DNA from: Taibaiella helva
Lineage (GTDB): Bacteria; Bacteroidota; Bacteroidia; Chitinophagales; Chitinophagaceae
Length of the DNA stretch: 64,000 nt
Reading direction: 5' to 3'
NCBI RefSeq assembly: GCF_003545695.1
Contig: NZ_QUZZ01000001.1
Span: 1-64,000, forward strand
Shown here in pieces: positions 17,569 through 25,166 of this stretch. The notes under the pieces are model-generated. The model ran no database searches. It saw only the letters and a list, made by a program, of their open reading frames with translations, and was not told the origin of the DNA. Each line of letters begins with the position of its first letter. Position 1 is the stretch's first letter. A program made the translations under genes and the position numbers.

Positions 17569-17996
17569 TAATTGTTCAGGTATTTTTGCAGGCAAAGGTT
17601 TTCCATATCGGTCATCAACGCTTTGTCCTCTTTCTTTTTGTCTTTGTAGCCGCAAAGGTGCAGCACACCATGAAAAATGACCCGGTGCAGCTCGGTATTA
17701 TAGGGATGTCCGAATTTTACAGCATTTTCCCGCACCCGGTCCACGCTGATATAAATCTCCCCGTCCAGCGCTGCCGGCTGTTCCGACAGGTCGAAGGTAA
17801 TGATATCGGTAAGGGTATCGTGGTTGAGAAACTGCCGGTTTTTTTCCAGCAGGTCATCGTCGCTGCAGAAGATATAGCCGAGATTGACCTGTTTTACCTC
17901 CAGGTGTTCCTTTACGAGCTCGTTGATAAAAGCAGACAGGCGCCGCTTGTCTTTAAGGCCCGAGCGGACTTCCTGCTCATAATAGTGGATCGCCAT
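17568..17996 (-). CDS. ybeY: Endoribonuclease YbeY, rRNA maturation factor
   Basis: 142 residues. Zinc motif HGVLHLCGYKD with H109 and H113; the third ligand of the usual HGxLHLxGYDH is replaced by Asp (D119), as I recall for other Bacteroidota. Conserved DIITFDLSE precedes it. YbeY matures the 16S rRNA 3' end and takes part in ribosome quality control. It is upstream of and coupled to the pseudouridine synthase, so both are rRNA-processing genes in one unit with the small membrane protein at 18002. Confidence 0.9.
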   Translation of the reverse strand: MAIHYYEQEVRSGLKDKRRLSAFINELVKEHLEVKQVNLGYIFCSDDDLLEKNRQFLNHDTLTDIITFDLSEQPAALDGEIYISVDRVRENAVKFGHPYNTELHRVIFHGVLHLCGYKDKKKEDKALMTDMENLCLQKYLNN

Positions 17997-18001
17997 AGTA
18001 G

Positions 18002-18244
18002 TCAGTATTTACCTTGTATCATCCGGATGCCGCGGTAGACGCGGAAAAGGCCGTAGGCAAACATAAGCCCCAGCAGTATATAGGCCAGGACGGCATTGTT
18101 GCCGATAAAGCTGATTGTATCTTCCCTTTTGTAAAAAGCAAAGAAGATCGCCAGGCAGCAATACAGCAGGCCCATAAACAGGCCGGTCATGCCCCTGGTC
18201 TTATAAAAATTCGGTCGTTCGTTTCTTCCCGGCTCCGGACGCAT
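18002..18244 (-). CDS. Small two-span membrane protein
   Basis: 80 residues with two hydrophobic segments (about 19-38 and 50-68) and basic ends. Five nt before ybeY, so probably cotranscribed. No named family recognised; function unknown. Confidence 0.65.
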   Translation of the reverse strand: MRPEPGRNERPNFYKTRGMTGLFMGLLYCCLAIFFAFYKREDTISFIGNNAVLAYILLGLMFAYGLFRVYRGIRMIQGKY

Positions 18245-18339
18245 AGCGTATCAATTTTTCAGGTATGATCGGTATGCTGCAAAATTGCACAAAAATTCCC
18301 GCAGCATCTCCGTTTTTACCCGGTTGAGGTTTACAAAAA

Positions 18340-18363
18340 ATCCCGCCATAAAAACAGCGGGAT
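18340..18363 (-). terminator. tsf terminator
   Basis: Stem ATCCCGC / GCGGGAT, then a T6 run on the minus strand, just after tsf. Confidence 0.75.
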
Positions 18364-18387
18364 CTTTGTTATCAGTCTGGTCTGCAA

Positions 18388-19224
18388 TTAACCGATGGCC
18401 GCACGGCGGAAAGCGGTAACCGTCAGGCCGGCTTCCACGCCTTTCAGGTAGTCGGCTACAGATACGCCGTTATCCTTTACGAAAGGCTGGTTCAACAGGG
18501 TATTGTCTTTAAAGAATTTATTCAGCTTACCGGCTGCGATCTTTTCAGCCATATCAGCGGGCTTGCCTTCAGCAACGATCTGCTCAACAGCGATTGCTTT
18601 TTCACGTTCAACCACTTCAGGCGCAACGCTGTCGGCGTCGATACCCAGGGGATTCATTGCAGCGATCTGCATGGCTACGTCACGGCCTGCGGCGATTACT
18701 TTTTCGCTTTCGGGCTTGTTCAGTCCTACCAGCACACCAATGCGGTAGTTGCCGTGGATATAAGGTACTACGGCGTCGGCATTTACCTGCTCGTAACGTA
18801 CCACGTCAATTTTCTCACCGATCTTGGCCACCATTTCCAGCAGCTTGTCGTTGATGGTAGCGCCGCCCAGGGACAGCGCTTTCAGGGCCTCGATATCGTT
18901 AGGCATATTATGCAGCGCGGCTTCAGCAATATCGTTTGCGAAGTCAACAAACTCCTGGTTTTTAGATACGAAATCGGTTTCGGCAGACAACTGAACGATG
19001 ATACCGTAATTGCCATCGGGGTTAGCTTTAGCAATAGCCACACCTTCTTTAGCATCACGGTCGCTGCGGTTGGCAGCTACCTTCTGGCCTTTCAGGCGCA
19101 GGTAATCGATCGCTTTTTCAAAATCGCCGCCGCTTTCAGCCAAAGCTTTACGACAGTCCATCATACCGGCGCCGGTAATTTGGCGCAGTTTGTTTACATC
19201 TGCAGCAGATATAGTAACGCTCAT
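18388..19224 (-). CDS. tsf: Elongation factor Ts
   Basis: 278 residues. The N-terminal UBA-like module (VNKLRQITGAGMMDCRKAL) and the core TDFVSKNQEF are diagnostic. It is the nucleotide exchange factor for EF-Tu. It has its own promoter element 64 nt upstream and a terminator. rpsB, its usual upstream partner, is not next to it. Confidence 0.97.
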   Translation of the reverse strand: MSVTISAADVNKLRQITGAGMMDCRKALAESGGDFEKAIDYLRLKGQKVAANRSDRDAKEGVAIAKANPDGNYGIIVQLSAETDFVSKNQEFVDFANDIAEAALHNMPNDIEALKALSLGGATINDKLLEMVAKIGEKIDVVRYEQVNADAVVPYIHGNYRIGVLVGLNKPESEKVIAAGRDVAMQIAAMNPLGIDADSVAPEVVEREKAIAVEQIVAEGKPADMAEKIAAGKLNKFFKDNTLLNQPFVKDNGVSVADYLKGVEAGLTVTAFRRAAIG

Positions 19225-19287
19225 CTTGTATAAAATTTATGGAGTTATTTACTGTTTCCGGTTTCCGGAGAAACGCAAAAATGAGCG

Positions 19288-19295
19288 CAAAGGTA
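19288..19295 (-). promoter_or_regulatory. -7 element of tsf
   Basis: TACCTTTG, full TAnnTTTG match, 63 nt upstream of the tsf start. Confidence 0.55.
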
Positions 19296-19392
19296 AGGAT
19301 TTGATAGGAAATTGCCTAATATTTGCTTTTTCGCCGCTTTAGCAAAATATTATTTTTCTTCCGCCCGGGGGCTTACAACAACATTTTTCCTG

Positions 19393-19857
19393 TCAATAGC
19401 GGCTTGCCTGGAAAGTAACCCTGTCCTTCTCCGCAATCGCTTTAATTACCCGGTTACGCTTCTCCAGCAGGCGGGTCATATAGCTTTTCAGGCAAAGCTC
19501 ATCGAAAAGCCGGCCTAAAGGGCCCGCCGGCACCGTATAGTCGAAAATATCGGTCATGATGGTGCTGTTGCCGTCCCGCCGGAAATGATGCTCGTGCCGC
19601 ATGCTGCGAAAAGCGCCCCTGACCATGGTATCTTCAAAGAAATGAGGCCGGTCGAAGCGGGATATCCTTACTTCCAGCTGCTGCCGGATGCCCAGGTGTA
19701 CCGCCTCCCAGGTGACAGCATCGCCCAGCTCAAACAATCCGCTGCTGCGGCCGGCAACCACCCGCTCGTGGGTGTGATCAGTCGACAGCAGGTGAACGGC
19801 AGCATCGCGTGAGAGATCAAAACACCGTTCGGGCGTGGCATGGATGAGGGTATGCAT
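19393..19857 (-). CDS. SRPBCC-family ligand-binding protein
   Basis: 154 residues from MHTLIHATPERCFDLSRD. The pattern (LSTDHTHERVVAGRSSGLFELGDAVTWEA, GIRQQLEVRI, FRSMRHEHHF, MTDIFDY) is that of the START/SRPBCC helix-grip group annotated as cyclase-like or cell-division-like proteins. Ligand unknown. The frame is open to 19902, but those codons lie in the terminator of the upstream gene, so I choose the inner start. Confidence 0.75.
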   Translation of the reverse strand: MHTLIHATPERCFDLSRDAAVHLLSTDHTHERVVAGRSSGLFELGDAVTWEAVHLGIRQQLEVRISRFDRPHFFEDTMVRGAFRSMRHEHHFRRDGNSTIMTDIFDYTVPAGPLGRLFDELCLKSYMTRLLEKRNRVIKAIAEKDRVTFQASRY

Positions 19858-19889
19858 CAGGATACAGGCCATAAACCACAAAATAAAAA

Positions 19890-19917
19890 ACCCTTTCCTC
19901 AAATAAAAGGAAAGGGT
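19890..19917 (-). terminator. Terminator of the HmuY-like gene
   Basis: Stem ACCCTTTCC / GGAAAGGGT with an A/T loop, then T6 on the minus strand. Confidence 0.75.
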
Positions 19918-19939
19918 ATGCTAAAATATCTGTACCGGG

Positions 19940-20956
19940 TTATTGTATGCGCTGGTATTCAAAGCTGGGGTTGCCCTTTTTACCATCGCCATCGTAAAAG
20001 CCGGTAAAGTGCAGCTTCCAGAGGCTCTCCTGCTGATCTTTGATCACGTAGATCTGCTTTGGCCGTACGGTATAGCGGCCCGAATTGATATCGATATCCT
20101 TCCAGTTGTAGCCGATAACATCACGATTAGGCGCCAGGGTAAAGGCTTTTGCATTTTCCAGGTTGAAACTGTAAAAATCGTAGGCTTTGGTGCTGTCGCC
20201 ACCGCTCTGCACTAGGTAAGGATTGGTAAGCACGCCGTTTACCAGGTAAGGGAAATCGCTGCCATCAGGATTATATTTGTAATAAATGTGCCTGTAACGG
20301 GTAAAGAGGATATCCCAGGTCTTTTTAGGTGGTTCCGGCCTTACAATGCCCTCTGTGAACGAAAAGAAAGTAAAGTTGTAATCGGTATTCTTATCGAGGG
20401 TATAGCTGGTACCCTGCGCGTCGGCCAGCAGTCCGGCTTTTATTTTATATTGTGTGGCGGAAATATCCAGGATCTGCAGCTTATAATAATTTTTCTGGCC
20501 GTCGTCGACGATCAGCACCTCGTTCAGGTGGTTATTGCCACCCAGGATCCCGAGGCCGCTCTGGCCGCTGAGCCCCGAGGGGTTGTCGTATTTCCAGCCC
20601 TGCGCCGGAATGGAACCCAATGCTGTTACTGCGGCATAATTGCTGTTGCCGGTAGGATAAACCAGCACCAGCTTTCCGCCGTTCATCCACAGCTCGTCTT
20701 TATCCGCTCCGGTAGTGAAGCTCACATCCCAGCTTTTGAAGCTGGAAGTGGAAACCACACCGGTCTGGAGGCTGAAATACACCTGGGTTTCATAGTTTTC
20801 ACCAATGCTTACCTGTTTCTGCTCAACAGGAAAATCACCACCTTCCGGAGCTTTGGGAATCGCGTAGGGCTTTTCTTCTTTCATACAGGAAGTCAGTGTG
20901 CCCGCGGCAAGCATAGCGGTGAATGTCAGGGATAGTATTCGCCTCATAGTCCGCAA
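19940..20956 (-). CDS. HmuY-family lipoprotein
   Basis: 338 residues. Lipoprotein signal ending in SC at C24. The body repeats the HmuY pattern of W-D-x-x-F/S-T (SWDVSFTTG, TWDILFTRY) with YYKLQILD and a C-terminal LWKLHFTGFYD. HmuY proteins bind haem at the cell surface for a TonB receptor; no haem receptor adjoins here, so haem binding is inferred only from the family. The start may be M4. Confidence 0.7.
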   Translation of the reverse strand: MRTMRRILSLTFTAMLAAGTLTSCMKEEKPYAIPKAPEGGDFPVEQKQVSIGENYETQVYFSLQTGVVSTSSFKSWDVSFTTGADKDELWMNGGKLVLVYPTGNSNYAAVTALGSIPAQGWKYDNPSGLSGQSGLGILGGNNHLNEVLIVDDGQKNYYKLQILDISATQYKIKAGLLADAQGTSYTLDKNTDYNFTFFSFTEGIVRPEPPKKTWDILFTRYRHIYYKYNPDGSDFPYLVNGVLTNPYLVQSGGDSTKAYDFYSFNLENAKAFTLAPNRDVIGYNWKDIDINSGRYTVRPKQIYVIKDQQESLWKLHFTGFYDGDGKKGNPSFEYQRIQ

Positions 20957-21147
20957 AATTCGGACAGGCCGGGCATAGATTTGTCATGAAATTGTAAGGA
21001 AAAACCTTTCCGGACGGCCTTTCTATACCCACCTTCCTCTAAAAAATACTGTCTGATATTTAATTAAGGGCTGCTGGATAAAATATATTAACTTTAGCAG
21101 GAGATTTGCCGAGAGCCGAATCAGCAGATACCAACCAGGAAAACCGG

Positions 21148-22167
21148 ATGCGAAAATCTTTACTCCTTTCTTGCTTACTGATCGTTGCCGGGAATACAGC
21201 GCCCCTGTTTGCCCAGGGCCTGCATTTTTCCCAATATTACAATACGCCCTTGCTGCTGAGCCCGGCCAATACGGCGCTTATGCCGGAAAGCGATTTCAGG
21301 GTGGGGGCCAATTACCGCAGCCAATGGGGCAATGTGCCGGCTCCTTTCCGTACCATCTCGGCTTTCGGCGATTGCCAGTTGCTGCGCAATGCTAACAGCA
21401 CCAACTGGCTGGGCGTAGGCGGGGCCTTCTTCAGCGATGTGGCCGGCAACGGCAACCTGTCGCTGACCAAATTCCAGGTGTCGGCAGCCTATCACCTCCA
21501 GCTGGGCGATTATAATATGATCTCTGTGGGCCTGGGCGCAGCCTATGTGCAGCGGAGCGTCGACTTCGGCAAGCTCACTTTCGATACACAATGGGACGGC
21601 TTCACCTTCAATCCCAAGTCGGCTAACGGCGAGGCTTATTCTTTCCAGAAAACTTCCTATGCGGATATCTCGGCCGGCGTCAATTATGCTTTTTTTCCCA
21701 ACGAGAATGTTTATGTCAAGCTGGGCGCAGGACTGTTACACATTAATCAACCCAGGGAAAGCTTTTATAAAATGAACAATAAGCTGGGCATGCGGCCTAC
21801 CGGCAACCTAGACCTGCTGTTCCGGGTGAGCGATGCCCTGATTGCCGATATTTCGGGCTATTATACTTACCAGAAGGGCGCTTCCGAATCCGTTTTCGGC
21901 GCTCAGTTCAGCTACAACGTAACCCCGAAAGAACACCGGCCCAGCATTTTTATCCTGGGTCTATATCACCGGCTCAATGATGCGATTATCCCTGTAGTGG
22001 GCTTTGAATGGAGCAAGATCAGGCTGACCACCTCTGTCGACATCACGACTTCCGGCATGAGCTCAGCTACGGGAGGTTACGGCGCATTTGAAATTTCGCT
22101 TGTCTACCAGGGCCTGTACAATGCCGGCTCACACAACCGGAATGCATACAATTGCCCCCGGTTTTAA
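21148..22167 (+). CDS. PorP/SprF-family type IX secretion membrane protein
   Basis: 339 residues from MRKSLLLSCLLIVAGN, a signal peptide ending near LFAQ. The mature start GLHFSQYYNTPLLLSPANTAL and the repeating beta-barrel strands (FRVGANYRSQWG, GLGAAYVQRSVDFGKLTFD) are typical of PorP/SprF outer-membrane proteins that help export T9SS substrates or anchor a partner. These often pair with a gliding-adhesin-type gene, absent here. Codons before 21148 do not read as a signal, so the first ATG at 21106 is rejected. Confidence 0.85.
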   Translation: MRKSLLLSCLLIVAGNTAPLFAQGLHFSQYYNTPLLLSPANTALMPESDFRVGANYRSQWGNVPAPFRTISAFGDCQLLRNANSTNWLGVGGAFFSDVAGNGNLSLTKFQVSAAYHLQLGDYNMISVGLGAAYVQRSVDFGKLTFDTQWDGFTFNPKSANGEAYSFQKTSYADISAGVNYAFFPNENVYVKLGAGLLHINQPRESFYKMNNKLGMRPTGNLDLLFRVSDALIADISGYYTYQKGASESVFGAQFSYNVTPKEHRPSIFILGLYHRLNDAIIPVVGFEWSKIRLTTSVDITTSGMSSATGGYGAFEISLVYQGLYNAGSHNRNAYNCPRF

Positions 22168-22211
22168 CAAAACATTCAATGCCATATTGACTCTCGTTTG
22201 TTGTAGGTATT

Positions 22212-22219
22212 TAAATTTG
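22212..22219 (+). promoter_or_regulatory. -7 element of the OmpR-type regulator
   Basis: TAAATTTG, full TAnnTTTG match, 19 nt before the ATG at 22239. Confidence 0.5.
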
Positions 22220-22238
22220 AGCACTTTAAAAGAAATTT

Positions 22239-22946
22239 ATGGAAGCTGAAAAAGCAAAAATTTTACTTGTAGAGGATGATACCAACCTGGGACAGGTATT
22301 AAAAAATTACCTCGAGCTGCACGATTATATTGTTGAGTTGTGCCGCGATGGTATCCTGGGCTTGGCGGCTTTTCGCAGGGAAAAATTCGATCTTTGTCTG
22401 CTAGACGTGATGATGCCTAACATGGACGGCTTCACGCTGGCAGAGGAGATCAGGAATGCAGATCCCGATGTTCCCCTTTTCTTCCTTTCGGCGCGCAGCA
22501 TGAAAGAAGATGTGATCAATGGTTATAAACTGGGTGCCGACGATTATATTTCCAAGCCTTTCGACAGCGAAGTACTGCTGCTCAAGATTAAGGCCATACT
22601 GAAACGCAACCAGGAGATCCAGGAGAAGAATCCTTCCCAGATCGAGTTCGAGTTCGGCAAATTCAAATTCAACAGCAAACTGCGCATCCTTTCCATCGAC
22701 GACAAGCAGTACACCTTGTCTCCAAAGGAAAACGCCCTGCTGCAGATGCTTTGCGAATTCAAGAACGACCTGCTGCCGCGCGACCAGGCGCTGAAGCGGA
22801 TCTGGGGTAGTGATACTTATTTCAACGGGCGCAGCATGGATGTTTATATTGCCAAGCTCCGCAAATACCTGAGCGACGACGAGAGCGTGAGCATCGTGAA
22901 TATACACGGCAACGGTTTCCGTCTCCTGGTACAGGGAGAGTCCTGA
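22239..22946 (+). CDS. OmpR-family response regulator (RprY-like)
   Basis: 235 residues. Receiver domain with acidic pocket E12-D13-D14, phosphoacceptor D56 (LLDVMMPNMDG), Ser in FLSAR, and Lys in YISKPF. A winged-helix domain ends it (LSPKENALLQMLCEF, RSMDVYIAKLRKYLSDD). No histidine kinase lies next to it, so it is an orphan here. It resembles RprY of Bacteroides in order and length. A terminator follows. Confidence 0.88.
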   Translation: MEAEKAKILLVEDDTNLGQVLKNYLELHDYIVELCRDGILGLAAFRREKFDLCLLDVMMPNMDGFTLAEEIRNADPDVPLFFLSARSMKEDVINGYKLGADDYISKPFDSEVLLLKIKAILKRNQEIQEKNPSQIEFEFGKFKFNSKLRILSIDDKQYTLSPKENALLQMLCEFKNDLLPRDQALKRIWGSDTYFNGRSMDVYIAKLRKYLSDDESVSIVNIHGNGFRLLVQGES

Positions 22947-22972
22947 GCAGCAGGTACACATTTTTAAGATAC

Positions 22973-23007
22973 ACAGCCGGTATGTTTCGACATACCGGCT
23001 GTTTTGT
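22973..23007 (+). terminator. Terminator of the OmpR-type regulator
   Basis: 12-bp stem ACAGCCGGTATG / CATACCGGCTGT, then TTTTGTTTT. It separates the regulator from the sheath gene. Confidence 0.8.
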
Positions 23008-23159
23008 TTTCCGGGCGACCAGCCCTTCCCCGCGCTAAAACCGTTGCTGGTAAAACGTTTCGCCAGATAATTACGTCTTTTTACGTATTGTCCCGCCCCG
23101 GCATTCATTGTATTTTGCAGTATTATTTGCCAGCATTTAAACCTATAAAAAGAAACGCC

Positions 23160-24539
23160 ATGAGCGAAGAACTGCAACAACAAGCCTCGGGAGAACAAGC
23201 ACCGGTACAGGAGCGCGAAGCGATCAGAAACCCGCTGGAGCTGCTGAAATCCGGAGTGGACAAGCTTGCCCGGTTCGGCGGCTTCGACCTGATAGAATCC
23301 TCGATCGACGGAGCGCAAAATCTGAACCCTGACCGGAAGGCCCGGCGCAATATCTTCCTTACCGAGTCGCAAAAGAAAAGCGAGCGGGAAACTTTGCAGA
23401 AAGCACTCTCAGTATGGGCGCAGGTGCTGGAATCAGGTAATGAGATCTCGGAAATGGTACACCTGAGCGAAGAACGGGCGGAACAAAGCCAGAAGGTTCT
23501 GGAGAAGAACCTGTCGCGTGCCGTGGAAGCTTCGCGCGATCTCGAACGGTCTTACCGGAATGTCGCGCTCTTCTTTAAAAATACCGAAGGCGATAAGCTT
23601 AAAAATGTATCCTTCATCAACTGTGAGGCCGAGCAGCTGAAAGACCTCGACAATACCCGCTTTATCGATCATGTAAGCGAAGAGCTGAAGAAGAATTACG
23701 ATCGCCTGGACCTGCGCAATAACTACAGCATTATGGTAGTGCCGGGTTACCTGGGCAGCAATAAAGTGGTGGAGAAATGGGCCAAAATGGCGCATGAGAA
23801 CAAGGTGATGCTGGTGACCGACTTTGAGCACCTGGATGCGCCCGATGATGTGATGGAAATGTTTGAGCTGGCCAACCTTACCGGTGGCGATAAATACCGC
23901 TCCAACGTAATGATGAGCTGCAACTGGCTGGTAGGCCGCGGCAAGTTCGACGAGCTGGGTGAAGAGGAAGACTTATATGTGCCGCCTTCCGGTGCGCTGG
24001 CCGGCAAGATCTACCGGACGCTAATGAGCCAGGTGACTGCGGGCAAAAAATTTGGCAGTATGAACGAGGTCGACGGCGTGAAGTTCGAACTGAAAAAAAG
24101 CGAGATTGCCAACCTCGAAAAGATGGGTCTGGTGCCGATGGTAAAGGAGTATGGTAAAGTAATGGCATTCTCGGCCAAGACCTTATTCAACGGCGACAAC
24201 CTTGGCCTGCAAACTTATTCTGTTGTGCGCGTGTTCGACTATGTAACCAAAGTGCTGATGGATTTTCTCAACCGCAGGGCCTTTGAAAATTTCAATGCCA
24301 ATACCCGCAAAGACCTGATGAGCCAGATCGTCAAATTTCTCGACAGCATTACCGGCCCCGATAAGCTGATTGAAGATTTTACGATCCGCCGTTTCGAACA
24401 GGATCCGCACCAGAAAGACCGCATTCACCTGGATATTCACATGAAACCCTATTTCCCTGCCAAGAATTTCATGATCAAAATGGATGGTCAGAAAGGGGAT
24501 GATGGTACCGAATGGGATACCAGTTATGACCAGCAGTAA
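23160..24539 (+). CDS. T6SSiii contractile sheath protein TssC (DUF5458-type)
   Basis: 459 residues from MSEELQQQASGEQ. Segments FINCEAEQLKDLDNTRFIDHVSEELK, NNYSIMVVPGYLG, KVMLVTDFEHLD, LTGGDKYRSNVMMSCNWLVGR, SQVTAGKKFGSMNEVDGVKF and FSAKTLFNGDNLGLQTYSVVRVFDYV match the Bacteroidota-specific TssC sheath family. In a complete system it polymerises with TssB around the Hcp tube. The 23004 start adds 52 codons of upstream AT-rich sequence and is unlikely. No TssB, Hcp, VgrG, ClpV or membrane component is found in this window. Confidence 0.85.
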   Translation: MSEELQQQASGEQAPVQEREAIRNPLELLKSGVDKLARFGGFDLIESSIDGAQNLNPDRKARRNIFLTESQKKSERETLQKALSVWAQVLESGNEISEMVHLSEERAEQSQKVLEKNLSRAVEASRDLERSYRNVALFFKNTEGDKLKNVSFINCEAEQLKDLDNTRFIDHVSEELKKNYDRLDLRNNYSIMVVPGYLGSNKVVEKWAKMAHENKVMLVTDFEHLDAPDDVMEMFELANLTGGDKYRSNVMMSCNWLVGRGKFDELGEEEDLYVPPSGALAGKIYRTLMSQVTAGKKFGSMNEVDGVKFELKKSEIANLEKMGLVPMVKEYGKVMAFSAKTLFNGDNLGLQTYSVVRVFDYVTKVLMDFLNRRAFENFNANTRKDLMSQIVKFLDSITGPDKLIEDFTIRRFEQDPHQKDRIHLDIHMKPYFPAKNFMIKMDGQKGDDGTEWDTSYDQQ

Positions 24540-24699
24540 GTAGTATTCTTCTTTTATTTTATAGTAAAATGTGTAACACCAGTGCATGAAAAAAGGCCGT
24601 CGCCAGGACAGCCTTTATATGGATACTAAAACAACCAAACAAAAACACGCTCGTCTTAGTTAATGGAAAACAACGTCGCAATGGTCACAATCATCATCC

Positions 24700-24840
24700 T
24701 TAATTGAATCTTACCGTCGTCTGCATTTTAATATTCAAACCGAACAGCTGCAAATTTCCTTTTACAATGGTGTACACGCCATAGACTGAGGGCACCTTAG
24801 TGGCCGTCAGCGCGATCTTGGGCAAATGGAACAGTTTCAT
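24700..24840 (-). CDS. Putative 46-residue protein
   Basis: MKLFHLPKIALTATKVPSVY followed by GVYTIVKGNLQLFGLNIKMQ and TTVRFN. The composition (alternating hydrophobic, Lys, Thr) looks beta-rich rather than random, and it is the only open frame with a clear ATG in the 620-nt gap. It is downstream of TssC and on the opposite strand. No family recognised. Confidence 0.4.
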   Translation of the reverse strand: MKLFHLPKIALTATKVPSVYGVYTIVKGNLQLFGLNIKMQTTVRFN

Positions 24841-25166
24841 GGGATCCTATTTTTATTGTTTCATCCCAAATGTAGCATCCCCTTTAACAAAAATCCCCTT
24901 CTGTTTTACGAGTGGTATTGTTTTCTTGACTAGTGGCTTTTGCCCTGATGGAGTGAGGGTATTTACCTGAATACAGCAGATCATTTGAGCAAGAAACCTC
25001 AAATCAGCCCCCTGACGGGCCATTTTGTCCCGGAAAAAGAACCTTTTTCAGGTAACCAGGATCCCTTTCAGCAGTGCTCTTTACAACTTACTGCAGCAGA
25101 CATAAGATGAATCATGAAGGTGTACGCCGTTGAGTTAAGCAAAGCAGCCTCATATATTGGCGTGCT
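24841..25166. other. Intergenic stretch, nothing clear
   Basis: About 325 nt between the 46-codon frame and the barrel-protein gene. No gene, hairpin of note or clear promoter was recognised. Confidence 0.4.
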
